NCBI RefSeq assembly: GCF_047718555.1
Contig: NZ_JBDNRK010000014.1
Span: 1 to 64,000, forward strand
Direction: 5' to 3'
DNA: 64,000 nt
Source of the DNA: Clostridium_I sp047718555
GTDB taxonomy: Bacteria; Bacillota; Clostridia; Clostridiales; Clostridiaceae
The position numbers and the translations under genes are program-made. The notes under the pieces were generated by a model. It had not been told where the DNA came from, made no database searches, and worked only from the letters and a program-made list of their open reading frames with translations. Positions 52,074 to 61,265 of this stretch are shown here, piece after piece. Positions within the stretch are counted from its first letter, which is position 1. The number at the start of each line of letters is the position of its first letter.

Positions 52074-53318
52074 TTAATCATCCTTTTTTAATCTTCCACT
52101 CATAGGCTTAATTTCAGATTTAACAAATACTCCTCTCATAGCGGCCTTAGAACCATACTTGAGCCTTATACTATCTAAAGTAGTATCCAATTTCTTATCT
52201 TTAACTTTATCTTTATTATCAAATAAAGACATTTGATATAGCTCATTGGAAGATAAATGGGATACAGCTACTCCAAGTAATCTTATTTTATCCCCTCTCC
52301 ATGCCCTATCAAATGCTTCATACGCTGTTTTTGTAATCTCTTTTGTAGAATCTGTGGCACTGCAGAGCTGCTTTTGTTTGGAATAACTTATAAATTCACT
52401 GTTCTTTATTACTACAGTTACTACTTTACAAAGATTTTGTGAACTTCTAAGTCTCATGGCAACAGTTTCACATAGTGAGAACAGAACTATATGGGCAGAA
52501 TTTCTATCCTTTATGTCAGCAGCAAGAGTAGTAGAATTACCTATACTTTTGGCATTTATAAGTCTATTATCCTGTACCTGTGAAGCTTCAATACCATTTG
52601 CATAATTCCAAATTAAAGCACCATAGCTCTTAAATTCACTTTTTAAAGTATTTAAATCACAATTGGCAAGTTCACCTATGGTCTTTATGTGTAATTTATG
52701 AAGTTTAGGAACTGTGGCTCTTCCTACCATAAATAAATTTTCTACAGGCAACGGCCATATTTTTTTCCTTATCTCCTGTGGATAAAGAGTATGTATTCTA
52801 TCCGGTTTCCTTAAATCTGAAGCCATTTTAGCCAAAAGCTTATTATGAGCTATACCAACATTAACAGTAAAGCCAAGCTCTCTTTTTATTCTCTCTTTTA
52901 TGATATAGGCAAAATTTATAGGATCTTCACAGGCCTTTTTTACACCTGTAAAATCCATAAAACATTCATCAATGGAAAATTTCTCTATGACAGGTGTATA
53001 TTCCTGCAGAATTTTCATCATGCCATTGCTGTATTTTCTGTATAAATCATGTTGAGGCGGAATAACTTTTAGTTCAGGGCATTTCTTTTTTGCAGAAAAT
53101 AAAGATTCTCCTGTTTTTATATTATATTTTTTTGCTGGAATAGATTTTGCCAATACCACCCCATGGCGGCTTTTAGAATCTCCACCAATAACAGCTGGTA
53201 TTTCTCTAAAATCTATGATTCCACCTTGCTGAAGATTATAGACTGCACTCCAGGATAAAAATGCAGAATTTACATCAATGTGAAATATAACTCTATTATT
53301 ACTATTCTCCATAATCAA
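52074..53318 (-). CDS. dinB: DNA polymerase IV (Y family)
   Basis: This error-prone translesion polymerase has 414 residues. Catalytic motifs are FHIDVNSAFLSW (first Asp near 14) and FSIDECFMDFTG (Asp-Glu near 112). It has a thumb HhH region (LPVENLFMVGRATVPKL) and a little-finger domain. It lacks a clear C-terminal QLxLF clamp-binding motif; MSLFDNKDK near 385 may serve. The TTG at 53318 fits the AAGGGGA ribosome site better than the ATG two codons later. No LexA box was identified. Confidence 0.95.
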   Translation of the reverse strand: MIMENSNNRVIFHIDVNSAFLSWSAVYNLQQGGIIDFREIPAVIGGDSKSRHGVVLAKSIPAKKYNIKTGESLFSAKKKCPELKVIPPQHDLYRKYSNGMMKILQEYTPVIEKFSIDECFMDFTGVKKACEDPINFAYIIKERIKRELGFTVNVGIAHNKLLAKMASDLRKPDRIHTLYPQEIRKKIWPLPVENLFMVGRATVPKLHKLHIKTIGELANCDLNTLKSEFKSYGALIWNYANGIEASQVQDNRLINAKSIGNSTTLAADIKDRNSAHIVLFSLCETVAMRLRSSQNLCKVVTVVIKNSEFISYSKQKQLCSATDSTKEITKTAYEAFDRAWRGDKIRLLGVAVSHLSSNELYQMSLFDNKDKVKDKKLDTTLDSIRLKYGSKAAMRGVFVKSEIKPMSGRLKKDD

Positions 53319-53570
53319 ACTTAAGTCCCCTTTACATCAACTTCAGTTCTTTAAAATTTATCTATTTCATTGCGTTTAGATAAATATAGTTACTAGATTT
53401 TATTCTATTAACTATATTATATGCAAACATATGTTCTGAGTAAAGAATTTTTATGAATAAAATCTACTAAAAATTCTTACAATATACTTAAATACACTTG
53501 CAAATGAAATATAAATTTAATGTTAGAAAAATAGAGAAAAAAAGCATTACATGTTGTTAAATCTCTAGGT

Positions 53571-53589
53571 AATAATGAATATCATTACC
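53571..53589. promoter_or_regulatory. Fur-box-like inverted repeat upstream of gpmA
   Basis: AATAATGAATATCATTACC matches 15 of 19 positions of the classical Fur consensus GATAATGATAATCATTATC. It lies just upstream of a promoter-like pair, TTCACA (53600-53605) and TATAAT (53622-53627) at 16 bases, oriented toward gpmA. Confidence 0.4.
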
Positions 53590-53599
53590 AGTATCTCAT

Positions 53600-53627
53600 T
53601 TCACAAATAGCTAAAATTTACTATAAT
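53600..53627 (+). promoter_or_regulatory. Candidate gpmA promoter
   Basis: TTCACA, 16 bases, TATAAT, giving a leader of about 140 bases before the gpmA ATG. The rest of the 53319-53776 spacer is AT-rich with no gene. Confidence 0.5.
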
Positions 53628-53776
53628 ATAAGTAGAGATAAATAATCATACTAATATCAATGAAATTATCAATTTAAAAATTTCACTAGTTTGAAAACTG
53701 AAATACTGTATATAAATTTAATGTTATAAACAAATTAATTCTAAAATTTCCTCTATTAGAAAAAGGAAGTGATTTT

Positions 53777-54586
53777 ATGATAAAGTTAGTTTTAATAAGA
53801 CATGGTCAAAGTGAATGGAATAAAGAAAATAGATTCACCGGATGGGCAGATGTAGATTTATCTTCACAGGGAATTGAAGAGGCCAGAACAGCAGGGAAAA
53901 TATTAAAGAATAATGGATATAATTTTGATATTGCCTATACATCAGTATTAAAGAGAGCAATAAAAACTCTTGATATTATATTGGATGAAATGAATCTCAT
54001 GTGGATTCCTGTAAATAAATGCTGGAAATTAAATGAGAGGCACTATGGTGCTCTGCAGGGTCTAAACAAAGCCGAAACTGCTAAAAAATATGGTGAAGAA
54101 CAGGTTCATACCTGGAGACGTTCTGTAGATGTAAGACCACCAGCTCTAGATAAAAATGATAAAAGATATTCTGGCAATGAAGCTAAATATAATGGATTAA
54201 AAGAAAGTGAAATTCCACTTACGGAGAATCTAGAAGATACAGAAAAAAGAGTACTGGAATACTGGCATGAAGTTATTGTGCCAGAAATTAAAGCAAATAA
54301 AAAAATTATAATAGCTGCTCACGGTAATACTCTTAGAGCACTAGTAAAATATTTAGATAAGATTCCTGCAAATGGAATAGTAAATCTAAATATTCCAACA
54401 GGCACTCCTCTGGTTTATGAACTGGATGATAATCTAAAACCAATAAGGAATTATTATTTGGGATTAAAAGGCGAATTGCCTGATGGGGCAGTTTCCTTGA
54501 ATATACCTGTAGTTGATGCTAAAGAAAAAGAGGATAATTTTGAAATCTTAAGTGAAAAGGCAAAGGAAATTCAGCATAGTAGTTAA
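53777..54586 (+). CDS. gpmA: 2,3-bisphosphoglycerate-dependent phosphoglycerate mutase
   Basis: The enzyme interconverts 3- and 2-phosphoglycerate in glycolysis. The 269-residue protein begins MIKLVLIRHGQSEWNKENRF with the phosphorylated His9, contains ERHYGALQGLNKAETAKKYG and the second catalytic His in IAAHGNTLRALVKYL (near 182). It is about 20 residues longer than typical GpmA because of a charged C-terminal tail after SLNIPVVDAKEKEDN. Ribosome site AAAGGAAGTG. Followed at once by a bidirectional terminator. Confidence 0.96.
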   Translation: MIKLVLIRHGQSEWNKENRFTGWADVDLSSQGIEEARTAGKILKNNGYNFDIAYTSVLKRAIKTLDIILDEMNLMWIPVNKCWKLNERHYGALQGLNKAETAKKYGEEQVHTWRRSVDVRPPALDKNDKRYSGNEAKYNGLKESEIPLTENLEDTEKRVLEYWHEVIVPEIKANKKIIIAAHGNTLRALVKYLDKIPANGIVNLNIPTGTPLVYELDDNLKPIRNYYLGLKGELPDGAVSLNIPVVDAKEKEDNFEILSEKAKEIQHSS

Positions 54587-54617
54587 AAAAAGGCTCAAAT
54601 TTTTGAGCCTTTTTTAA
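54587..54617. terminator. Bidirectional intrinsic terminator
   Basis: AAAAAAGGCTCAAA pairs with TTTGAGCCTTTTTT. It serves both gpmA (plus) and the ABC permease operon (minus). Confidence 0.92.
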
Positions 54618-54621
54618 TCAT

Positions 54622-55767
54622 TTATACAAAATTCTTTATATTCTCATCTCTACTGAATCTATAGGCTGCTACTATGAAGAAAGTAAATGCAAAGCCCAAT
54701 ATAATTAGAAGATGAAGATATATACTGGAAAAACTGCTATTGGTTTGAAGTTTCTCTACAGCTGCTATTGCCCACCTTTGTGGAAGAAAATCTGCAATCT
54801 TTCTTGCGGTTTCAGGCATAAAATCTATTGGCCAAAAGCATCCACTAAGCATACAGGTCGGCGTTACTATTAGATTCATTAACATATTTGATTGTGTGGA
54901 ATCCTTTGAGAAGGCCACTAAAAGTAATCCTAGTCCTATGGCTACAAAGCCAAAACATAAGAGTATTACGTACATCTGCCAAAAAGGTACATAGGTTTGA
55001 ATTTTAAAAATCTTTGTCATAGCAAGTAAAGTGATCAAAGATTGAATTGCCACAATTACAAAACTGGAAATTACATTGCTGAATATATATATTTTAGAGC
55101 TTACAGGTGCAGAACATATTCTAAAATAGGTTCTATTTTTCTTTTCTTTAAGAATAATTTCTGTAAAGGAGCCTGCTCCTACCATCATAAACATAATTAA
55201 AAATCCAATACTTTGTGAGGTCATTCCCTTACCTCTTGCCGTATCCTGAACAGTTGTGGATTTAAAAGACAGGCTGTTTTCTTTCAAGCCATCATACATT
55301 TTATTGAATACCTGCTTATCTCCCTTAGATGCTTTCCAGATGTCCAGCAGATTTCTCAAGTATATATTAGAATAATTATTTATCCAAGCAGTAGAAGACT
55401 CCCCTTTTAGAGACAATATTTCCGGATTTTTCAAAGAATTATTGTACACACTTTCTTCAAAACCCTGAGGAATAGTGATAACACAATCTACCTTTCCTGC
55501 TGCGATGTCTCCCTTTGGATTTTCACTGTTTATACTCGTCAACTTGAAACTATCCTGTTTCCCAATAGCCTTTGCAAAATCACTGGATAAGGCACTTTTA
55601 TCCCTGTCTATCACTCCTACTTTTATGGAACCATTTCCAACATTACTATATAGAATCATTGGAATTAACATAAAAAGCACAGGTAACACAAAATATGCAA
55701 TTATACTTTTTTTCTTTCCTAATGTTACTTTTAAATTGTTCATTGCCAGCCAAATTACATTTTTCAT
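54622..55767 (-). CDS. ABC-2 type transporter permease (second)
   Basis: The ATG at 55767 (MKNVIWLAMNNLKVTLGKKK) follows GAAAGGAGG and starts one base after the upstream permease stop, so translation is coupled. The 381-residue protein has an N-terminal membrane helix (about 22-42), a large extracytoplasmic loop (about 45-175), and five C-terminal helices, as in ABC-2 exporters of the YhaP/YbhR/DrrB kind. It works with the adjacent ATPase and first permease, probably exporting a drug, peptide or lipid. Substrate unknown. Confidence 0.9.
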   Translation of the reverse strand: MKNVIWLAMNNLKVTLGKKKSIIAYFVLPVLFMLIPMILYSNVGNGSIKVGVIDRDKSALSSDFAKAIGKQDSFKLTSINSENPKGDIAAGKVDCVITIPQGFEESVYNNSLKNPEILSLKGESSTAWINNYSNIYLRNLLDIWKASKGDKQVFNKMYDGLKENSLSFKSTTVQDTARGKGMTSQSIGFLIMFMMVGAGSFTEIILKEKKNRTYFRICSAPVSSKIYIFSNVISSFVIVAIQSLITLLAMTKIFKIQTYVPFWQMYVILLCFGFVAIGLGLLLVAFSKDSTQSNMLMNLIVTPTCMLSGCFWPIDFMPETARKIADFLPQRWAIAAVEKLQTNSSFSSIYLHLLIILGFAFTFFIVAAYRFSRDENIKNFV

Positions 55768-55768
55768 T

Positions 55769-56887
55769 TTAGACTGCCTCCTTTCTATATCCAAGTGATG
55801 AAATTACAATAAAAATAGCAGATATTAATAAACTTATACCTATAGCAATACCTACAGAACTGAAATCATTACTGTATATTACCTGAAACATTGCCTGATT
55901 AATCCATTTTACCGGAGATATATTAGTTACCAGCTGCATAGTTTTACCCATACCATCCAAAGGGAAATACCCTCCCCCTAAAAATGCCAGTATAGAACTA
56001 AACATGCTTAATAATCCGCTTAATACTCCAGTGTCTTTTATTATAAAGGACAGACCTGCCCCAATACTTACAGTCATTACAGACTCTGCCAAGGCTATAA
56101 TAAACACTGTTCCCAGATGATCTCCCCAGTAAGCATGAAATACAAATTTGCTAAAGGCTATAATTAGTATAATCTGCAGTACTGAATAAATAATAATACC
56201 TAGTGTCTTTCCCATTAATATCTTATATTTACTTACAGGAGCACAAAACAGACGATCTTGTGTTTTTCCCGTTCTTTCACCAGCTATTGAATACATTCCA
56301 GTCATAGAAGAATAGAGTATTATAAGGGTCAGCATAGTTACTGCATAATAATCCATAGCTTCTGGTTTTGCCTTATTATTCAAGGAAATATTAGTAACTA
56401 ATCCTTCATAGCTGGCGTTATTATTAATTTCATTTAAAGCTCCTGGATTAACCTTAGCTATCTCCATTACAGCACCATATCTTTCAAGGAATGATTTCAT
56501 TATGGATTCCACAACATTACCTTGAATACCCGCCAGGTCACTTTTATATAATTTCATTCCCTTATCATTTATTTCGAGAAAACCAGAAGCCTTACCATTT
56601 TTAACAGCTTTTAAACCTTCCTCCTCTGTGTTCACCTTTGAATATTTTATTCCAATAGAATTTCCTTTATCTATAAAACCATCAAAGCCCTTTGATAAAT
56701 AGCCGCTGTCCTGCTCCAAATATGCTACACTTATATTTTTAAAGGTAGTGGAGTCACTAAAATCACTGGATAATACTGTACCCAATATAAAAATTAATAC
56801 TATTGGAAACAGAAGTCCCATGATAACTGCTTGTTTATTTCTAAAAGTTTGCTTTATGGTTTTTAATGCTATAATTAAAACACTCAT
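55769..56887 (-). CDS. ABC-2 type transporter permease (first)
   Basis: The 372-residue permease has the same topology as its neighbour: one N-terminal helix (about 21-40), a long external loop with a YLEQDSGYLSKGFDGFI segment, and five helices after about 180 (YYAVTMLTLIILYSSMTGMY onward). It lies 11 bases after the ATPase gene with a TAGGAGGGAATTTT site. Two homologous permeases suggest a heterodimeric exporter. Confidence 0.92.
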   Translation of the reverse strand: MSVLIIALKTIKQTFRNKQAVIMGLLFPIVLIFILGTVLSSDFSDSTTFKNISVAYLEQDSGYLSKGFDGFIDKGNSIGIKYSKVNTEEEGLKAVKNGKASGFLEINDKGMKLYKSDLAGIQGNVVESIMKSFLERYGAVMEIAKVNPGALNEINNNASYEGLVTNISLNNKAKPEAMDYYAVTMLTLIILYSSMTGMYSIAGERTGKTQDRLFCAPVSKYKILMGKTLGIIIYSVLQIILIIAFSKFVFHAYWGDHLGTVFIIALAESVMTVSIGAGLSFIIKDTGVLSGLLSMFSSILAFLGGGYFPLDGMGKTMQLVTNISPVKWINQAMFQVIYSNDFSSVGIAIGISLLISAIFIVISSLGYRKEAV

Positions 56888-56898
56888 AAAATTCCCTC

Positions 56899-57834
56899 CT
56901 AATCTCTAAGCTTTCTGCCAGTAAGCGTAAGAAATACAGTTTCCAAATCAGGTGTCTTTGTCTCTACATTTTTTATATGGATATTCTTTTCAGTGAAGAA
57001 CAAAATTATTTTATCCAGATTATTTACATCCTGTGAACTGCTTATCTTAACAATATTATCCTCCAATTCAGCACCTATAACTCCATTAATCTCATTTAAT
57101 TCATCTAACTGAAAATTGTTTAAAGACTGTATAGTTACCCAAATTGTATTTGTATCAGAAATGCTGCTTTTCAGTTCCTCCTTTGTACCCTCTGCTATAA
57201 GCTTTCCATGATCTACTATACCTATTCTTGTACAAATCTCCTCTATTTCTTCCATATAGTGACTGGTGTAGATAATAGTGCTTCCCATTTCATTTAATTT
57301 TTTAACAGACTGAAGTATATGATTTCTTGACTGTGGGTCAATTCCAACGGTAGGTTCATCCATTATTATAACCTTAGGTCTGTGAGCAATGGCACAGGCA
57401 ATATTTAGACGTCTTTTCATTCCACCAGAAAATCCTTTTGGAAAGCTTTTTGCCTTATCTATAAGTCCCACAAATTCAAGTGCTTTTTCTACTCTTGTTT
57501 TTAGCTCTTTTCCTCTAAAACCATAAAGACCTGCAAAGAATTTCACATTTTCATAGGCAGTAAGATCTTCATATATAGCTATATCCTGAGGAACTATTCC
57601 TATATTTCTCTTTGCAAATATTTTATTCTTTCTTATATCTTTTCCAAGTATTTCAATGGTGCCTTCATTAGGTGAAAGTAATCCACATATCATATTTATA
57701 GTTGTACTCTTTCCAGCTCCATTAGGACCTAAAAGTCCATATATCTCACCTTCTTCAATACCTAATGTGATTTTATCTACAGCTGCAGTGTTTCCAAACT
57801 TTTTTACTAAATTTTCAATTCTTACTATCTTCAT
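56899..57834 (-). CDS. ABC transporter ATP-binding protein
   Basis: The ATG at 57834 (MKIVRIENLVKKFGNTAAVD) follows GAGGAGTGG. The 311-residue protein has Walker A GPNGAGKST (near 39), the signature FSGGMKRRLN, Walker B VIIMDEP with TVGIDPQSR, and the switch His in IIYTSHYMEE. It has the C-terminal extension usual for exporters of the DrrA/CcmA type. First gene of the three-gene exporter, and 48 bases after the LiaF-like gene. Confidence 0.95.
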   Translation of the reverse strand: MKIVRIENLVKKFGNTAAVDKITLGIEEGEIYGLLGPNGAGKSTTINMICGLLSPNEGTIEILGKDIRKNKIFAKRNIGIVPQDIAIYEDLTAYENVKFFAGLYGFRGKELKTRVEKALEFVGLIDKAKSFPKGFSGGMKRRLNIACAIAHRPKVIIMDEPTVGIDPQSRNHILQSVKKLNEMGSTIIYTSHYMEEIEEICTRIGIVDHGKLIAEGTKEELKSSISDTNTIWVTIQSLNNFQLDELNEINGVIGAELEDNIVKISSSQDVNNLDKIILFFTEKNIHIKNVETKTPDLETVFLTLTGRKLRD

Positions 57835-57882
57835 AAAATCCACTCCTCGTAAATTATCTTTTTCAAACAATCTTTAAAATGT

Positions 57883-58398
57883 TTAAAAATTTTCTATAAT
57901 TTCCACATCACTAAAAGCTACATCAACCTTTATATAAAAACAAGGCAATCCACTCTTATATCCTGCTGTAGCATAACTCTGTTCACCGAAAGTAATCTTT
58001 GAATTATTGGGAAGTGTTACATTGGCAAAGCTGCTATCTATTCTTATGAGAGCTGGTACATTGGGATTAAGCTTTATTACACATTTAGAAAAGGTTACAT
58101 CAATTTTCATATTTTTATCCTGCAGTGGTGCTAATAATTCAGTACAGTCTAATATGGCACTTGAAAAAGTAAAATCATATTTATTATGGAGATCGGTAGC
58201 TTTCACTTCCCCACTCATAAATATTCCGTCCATTTTGTTATATCCATTTTCATTACCATACTTTTTTAATATAAATAAGATAAAGGCAACAATTATTAAT
58301 ACAAAAACTGCTGAAAATACAAATTTTAATAAGTGTGGCGCTATAATAACAACTACGATTACAATTAATAAAATTGTCCAAGTGTCATACTTTCTCAT
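57883..58398 (-). CDS. LiaF-like membrane protein
   Basis: The ATG at 58398 (MRKYDTWTILLIVIVVV) follows AGAAGGGGGAG. The 171-residue protein has two N-terminal hydrophobic segments (about 8-24 and 27-46), a linker, and a beta-helical C-terminal domain (about 60-171) with VTFSKCVIKLNP and IDSSFANVTLPNNSKI. This is the pattern of the LiaF/YvqF C-terminal 'cell-wall-active antibiotic response' domain. LiaF proteins inhibit their cognate kinase, and a kinase/regulator pair is encoded just upstream. Confidence 0.85.
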   Translation of the reverse strand: MRKYDTWTILLIVIVVVIIAPHLLKFVFSAVFVLIIVAFILFILKKYGNENGYNKMDGIFMSGEVKATDLHNKYDFTFSSAILDCTELLAPLQDKNMKIDVTFSKCVIKLNPNVPALIRIDSSFANVTLPNNSKITFGEQSYATAGYKSGLPCFYIKVDVAFSDVEIIENF

Positions 58399-58640
58399 GG
58401 ATAACTCCCCCTTCTTTAATATTTTAACCTTGCTGGTGATCAGCATAATTTTCACTGCATATAAACATAGCCATCTGGATATAGTGGCTTATCAAATTTA
58501 ACTCCAGTGAAATCCTCTAAATTTAGAATTTCTGTTTACAATTTAATTATAAAAAAAATAGTAAGCCTGCAACAGTACATAAACTCACTATTTTAATATG
58601 ATAATATTCATTTTTTATATATGAGAAAAGTCATATTCCT

Positions 58641-59261
58641 TTACGTCAAATAATAAATTGCTATTTGAGTTCTGTGCTCCAGACCAGTTTTGTCTAATAT
58701 AGAGGTTATATAATTTGCAACTGTGCCCTCTGATATATACAGTTCTTTAGCTATCTGTTTATTAGATAATCCTCTTGATATGCTTTCAATTATCTCAATT
58801 TCTCTTTTTGAAAAAAGATTTTTATCCAGCTTATTAACTTTAGTATTACCCAGACCCTCTTTAATTCTGTCGAACACTATATCCTGAATAACTGTATTCC
58901 CACATTTAACCATTCTTATGGCATCTTTTATTTTATCTGGCGGATTGCTCTTTAAAAGATATCCCTTAGCTCCATTCTTAATGGCATCCATTATAAATTC
59001 ATCATCATCAAAGGTGGTAAGAATGAGAACTTTAGTAGTCGTATTACTGCAAATTTCCTTAGCAGCCTCTACTCCATTTTTTACAGGCATTCTTACATCT
59101 AATAATGCCACATCCACTTCATGTTCCCCGCAGTACTTTGAAGCTTCCTCTCCATTCTCTGCACAATACAAAACATCATATTCTTCATCCATACTGAGAA
59201 TCATTTTAAAGCCTTCTCTTACTATAGCATCATCATCTGCTATTATGAGTTTAATTGGCAT
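58641..59261 (-). CDS. NarL/LuxR-family response regulator (LiaR-like)
   Basis: The ATG at 59261 (MPIKLIIADDDAIVREG) has GGAGG 7 bases upstream; the ATG at 59267 is too close to it. The 206-residue protein has a receiver domain (Asp in VALLDVRMPVKNGVE near 54, Lys in KGYLLKSNPPDKI) and a LuxR HTH (about 140-205) with LFSKREIEIIESISRGLSNK and the recognition helix EGTVANYITSILDKTGL. It acts with the upstream histidine kinase and probably controls the LiaF-like/ABC exporter genes downstream. Confidence 0.94.
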   Translation of the reverse strand: MPIKLIIADDDAIVREGFKMILSMDEEYDVLYCAENGEEASKYCGEHEVDVALLDVRMPVKNGVEAAKEICSNTTTKVLILTTFDDDEFIMDAIKNGAKGYLLKSNPPDKIKDAIRMVKCGNTVIQDIVFDRIKEGLGNTKVNKLDKNLFSKREIEIIESISRGLSNKQIAKELYISEGTVANYITSILDKTGLEHRTQIAIYYLT

Positions 59262-59275
59262 ATTCATCCCTCCTT

Positions 59276-59407
59276 CTATTTTACAGCTTTTTGTATATCA
59301 TCTAACCCTTGAAATATCTCTTCTCTCGAAAAGTTTCCTTTGGCAATCTCTTCGTTGCTTTTTAAAAGTAGTTGGCTATAAAACTCTTTTCCAATATTAC
59401 ACTTCAT
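59276..59407 (-). CDS. Small ORF between kinase and regulator, 43 residues
   Basis: This frame starts MKCNIGKEFYSQLLLKSNEE and ends at a TAG 15 bases before the regulator start. The peptide is charged and helical (NFSREEIFQGLDDIQKAVK). The only ribosome-like sequence (TTAGG) is immediately before the ATG, so initiation is doubtful. The frame is continuous with the kinase frame across its single TAG stop (59441-59443), so it might also be a readthrough extension or a remnant of a longer protein. The codon pattern looks coding. Confidence 0.4.
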   Translation of the reverse strand: MKCNIGKEFYSQLLLKSNEEIAKGNFSREEIFQGLDDIQKAVK

Positions 59408-59440
59408 CCTAATTGAATGATTTGTTCTTAAAGATAACCC

Positions 59441-60583
59441 CTACTCCACCGGCAAAAGATTTATTACAGAAAAACCATTGGACCCATCAATTATCAATTT
59501 ACCCCCTACACTGCCGCACCGTTCCTCCATACCTATTATACCAAGACTCTTTTTTATATTATCTGCACCTACTCCATTATCCTTTATTTCAGCTTTTATA
59601 AATTTAGGAAGTACCTGTATATTTATTGAGATTAAAGATGCCTTGGAATACTTTAAAGCATTGGTAAGTGCTTCACCTACATTATCACATATTATTTTCC
59701 ACTGAACTATAGATATAACCTCTAGATTTCCTAAATGTACTAAAGTAGTTTTTATATTATTATTTACTGAAAACTCCTCCAGTAAAATTTTAAGTCTGTT
59801 AATTCCTATTTGCTCCTGAGGAGGTTTTATATTTTTTAGAGATGCTCTTATACTTTCTGTGCCAGATCTTAATATTTCTATGACTCTTTCAATTATTTCC
59901 TCCGATTTTTTGTTATCCTTATTTAAAAATAATTTTGCTGCCTCCAGCTGTATTATGCTTCCTGACATAGCATGGCCTATTTTATCATGTATTTCCTGGG
60001 AAAGCTTATTTCTCTCCTCAAGCCTTGAAAGATATTTTATATGCTGCTCATAGTTTGAATTCTTATTTAATTTCATAGACAATAAATGAATTTTCTCTCT
60101 CATATAATCATTTTCTTTTAATATACTATCTATTCTCTTGGTATACTTATGGGATGATAAATATATTATATAACTTATAAGCATCATAGTAATATAATCC
60201 ATCTTCATATATATATTTAAAAAATATATAGGCGTTAATACTATAAGAAATGGAATAAGTATTATATTCGTTAAATCAAAAAATAATTCAAATATACTTA
60301 TAGGTAAAAGCAGTGTAAATATTGGGTCTAAATAATACAAATATCTAACTATTACTATAATAAGCAAAAATAATAATGCCTTTTTTAATCTATTTTTCTT
60401 AACCAGATATATACCTGCATTGGCAGATATGTAGATTAAAATAAATAAAACCACCTGTGGAATAGATTTAGTCCCGCTGCTGGAATACCTAATAACACAA
60501 TAAAATAAAATCACAAGTTTACTCGCACTAAGCCACTGTTCCATTAAAATTATAAGCTCCTTAATTTTTTTATCTTTAAGCAT
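59441..60583 (-). CDS. NarL-type sensor histidine kinase (LiaS-like)
   Basis: The 380-residue protein has about six N-terminal membrane segments (about 10-150), a coiled-coil linker, a HisKA_3 dimerisation domain with the phosphorylated His in SQEIHDKIGHAMSGSIIQLE (near 198), and an HATPase domain (NVGEALTNALKYS near 311; DNGVGADNIKKSLGIIGMEE). It is paired with the downstream response regulator. The start is uncertain: ATG at 60583 has no ribosome site, while an ATG 13 codons later (MEQWLSAS) follows AAGGAGCTTATAATTTTA. Confidence 0.92.
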   Translation of the reverse strand: MLKDKKIKELIILMEQWLSASKLVILFYCVIRYSSSGTKSIPQVVLFILIYISANAGIYLVKKNRLKKALLFLLIIVIVRYLYYLDPIFTLLLPISIFELFFDLTNIILIPFLIVLTPIYFLNIYMKMDYITMMLISYIIYLSSHKYTKRIDSILKENDYMREKIHLLSMKLNKNSNYEQHIKYLSRLEERNKLSQEIHDKIGHAMSGSIIQLEAAKLFLNKDNKKSEEIIERVIEILRSGTESIRASLKNIKPPQEQIGINRLKILLEEFSVNNNIKTTLVHLGNLEVISIVQWKIICDNVGEALTNALKYSKASLISINIQVLPKFIKAEIKDNGVGADNIKKSLGIIGMEERCGSVGGKLIIDGSNGFSVINLLPVE

Positions 60584-60626
60584 TACTAAATAAACATAAT
60601 ACTAAAGTATATAACAAGCCATATTA

Positions 60627-61034
60627 CTAATCAATGCTTTGAATATGTCTTAAATGCCATAGGCATTTCTCTGCCCATCTACAATTTCCACATATATTTT
60701 CTACATCTTCCATAGTTCTTAATTTTCTATTTACTAGATCAAATGCATCTTTGGCACTTATTGTACATCCCTTTTTAAGTCCTAATTTACTAAGCACTGC
60801 ATTATCCATGTTATCAACTTCCTTATTGCAGCAATATTGCTCCTTATTATTACTGCAAGCACTGCAAATATCATCACAGCTGTTAATCAAATTTATTTTA
60901 CAATCTGAATTTTCTCTTATATATTTTATTATTCCAGCCATATTATGAACAAAGTCCTCACTGTAACCATAGCCTTGGAACCCCTGCATGCATAAAAAAT
61001 GATGTGCTCTTATATTTAATATCTTCTTATCCAT
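60627..61034 (-). CDS. DUF1284 cysteine-rich protein
   Basis: The 135-residue protein opens with ILNIRAHHFLCMQGFQGYGYS, the DUF1284 signature. It has cysteine pairs CDDICSAC, YCCNKE and CGNCRWAEKCLW, consistent with an iron-sulfur or zinc site. Function is unknown; the family is common in anaerobes. Ribosome site AGAGGAGAAGCT. It lies just upstream of the kinase gene on the same strand but is not clearly part of that operon. Confidence 0.88.
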   Translation of the reverse strand: MDKKILNIRAHHFLCMQGFQGYGYSEDFVHNMAGIIKYIRENSDCKINLINSCDDICSACSNNKEQYCCNKEVDNMDNAVLSKLGLKKGCTISAKDAFDLVNRKLRTMEDVENICGNCRWAEKCLWHLRHIQSID

Positions 61035-61265
61035 AGCTTCTCCTCTTCATCATTCATTTTACACTGTAATTTAGATAATTGGAATAATAAGTATATAGAT
61101 TTCTAATGAAATTCTAATCTTTAACTAATCTTTCTCTAATCTTCCCTTTCTATAATAAAAGTATAGATTAAGCATACGAAAAATAACAAGTTAAAGCTAG
61201 AAAATATTTCAGTGTACGAACTGGTTATTTATTAGGAAATGCTATAAATTAAGGGAGGAATTAAA

